DNA of 5,941 bases from the NCBI GenBank assembly GCA_903879825.1, contig CAIRND010000055.1, forward strand, positions 1 to 5,941. The letters run 5' to 3'. Below the pieces are notes generated by a model, which had not been told where the DNA came from, ran no database searches, and saw only the letters and a program-made list of their open reading frames with translations. Source of the stretch: an uncultured Geobacteraceae bacterium. GTDB taxonomy: Bacteria; Desulfobacterota; Desulfuromonadia; Geobacterales; Pseudopelobacteraceae. Each line of letters begins with the position of its first letter. Position 1 is the first letter of the stretch. Position numbers and translations under genes: made by a program. Below are positions 5,624-5,941 of this stretch, piece by piece.

Positions 5624-5941
5624 TTATGCTCCCACCTCTGGTTTTTCATGACTACTCCGCCATGAATCCGGAGCAATCCAATTGTCCTGAAAAAATCGCT
5701 TTGCCCTGAGTGCGTCCACAGTTGGAGATAGAAATACCTGCACCTGCTGCACCACATCGGCAAACGAGGCCGGCAGGTATTCAAGACCAATACGTTTTCT
5801 GAAGGCATTCCATTGCACCTGCTTCTCCTCAATGAACTCTCTGGAAAAGATTTCTTTCATCTGGACGAGTGTTGTTCCTCGTTGCGCAAACGTCTGCCTG
5901 ATGGCTTCTGCGAGACTGGCACCTTCGAAGTCATACTGGCG
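5624..5941 (-). CDS. AbiEii/AbiGii-family nucleotidyltransferase, C-terminal part (5' end outside window)
   Basis: Read leftwards from the right edge, the frame is open for about 105 residues to a TAA at 5624-5626. It begins RQYDFEGASLAEAIRQTFAQRG and continues through FSREFIEEKQVQWNAFRKR and ASFADVVQQVQVFLSPTVDAL. This order (helix with AI..TF..RGT, then W..F, then P.SF..VV..I..FL.P) is what I recognise as the C-terminal region of AbiEii/AbiGii toxin-family proteins. These are nucleotidyltransferases usually paired with an AbiEi-type antitoxin in abortive infection or toxin-antitoxin loci. The catalytic N-terminal half and any antitoxin gene would be to the right of the window. The ATG at 5860 is internal, because the frame runs past it. 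The gene converges on the reductase operon. The last 15 or so residues look like an unconserved tail. Confidence 0.72.
   Translation of the reverse strand, partial: RQYDFEGASLAEAIRQTFAQRGTTLVQMKEIFSREFIEEKQVQWNAFRKRIGLEYLPASFADVVQQVQVFLSPTVDALRAKRFFQDNWIAPDSWRSSHEKPEVGA

Noticed and set aside
5497..5832. 111-residue minus-strand ORF overlapping the AbiEii-like gene.
   Set aside because: It overlaps, in another frame, a sequence with recognisable family features. Its own translation matches nothing I know. Its stretch 5497-5623 is free of the other gene but shows no signal of coding.
1..5941. CRISPR array, tRNA, rRNA, IS ends or attachment sites.
   Set aside because: I looked for regularly spaced repeats, cloverleaf-like segments and long terminal inverted repeats and saw none.

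Overview
The window holds a compact oxidoreductase gene cluster flanked by the cut-off ends of two genes typical of toxin or defence loci. All assignments come from reading motifs. The organism cannot be named securely. Base composition is near 50% GC by eye. Shine-Dalgarno sequences are mixed: clear before the regulator and the alcohol dehydrogenase, poor before the last three genes. The left gene is a Fic-type protein and the right gene an AbiEii-type nucleotidyltransferase. This would suit a Gram-negative anaerobe such as a green sulfur bacterium (Chlorobiota), but that is a guess.

Layout: 2-418 (+) is the C-terminal end of a Fic-domain protein. 419-567 is non-coding with small repeats. 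568-1509 (-) is an AraC-family regulator of YqhC type. 1510-1731 is a divergent control region with a candidate promoter, inverted and direct repeats, and a possible 13-codon leader ORF. On the + strand follow an iron-containing alcohol dehydrogenase/aldehyde reductase (1732-2880), an aldo/keto reductase (2929-3915), a short-chain dehydrogenase/reductase (3992-4819) and a flavodoxin-fold NAD(P)H:FMN oxidoreductase with an iron-sulfur-like cysteine motif (4838-5392). 5393-5623 is non-coding and contains a perfect 16-bp palindrome and a T8 tract. From 5624 to the right edge (-) lies the C-terminal end of an AbiEii/AbiGii-family nucleotidyltransferase.

How the genes may work together: the AraC regulator divergent from an Fe-ADH and then an aldo/keto reductase recalls Escherichia coli yqhC-yqhD-dkgA, where YqhC activates two NADPH-dependent aldehyde reductases in response to reactive aldehydes. 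Here the set is extended by an SDR and a flavoprotein, in one direction with gaps of 48, 76 and 18 bp. The most economical reading is an inducible carbonyl/quinone (electrophile) reduction operon using several cofactor systems. The substrate cannot be read from sequence. The most notable points are the extended YqhC-like operon, the CX2CX2CX6C motif in the flavoprotein, the insertion in the SDR that resembles 3-alpha-HSD/carbonyl reductase, and the palindrome after the operon.
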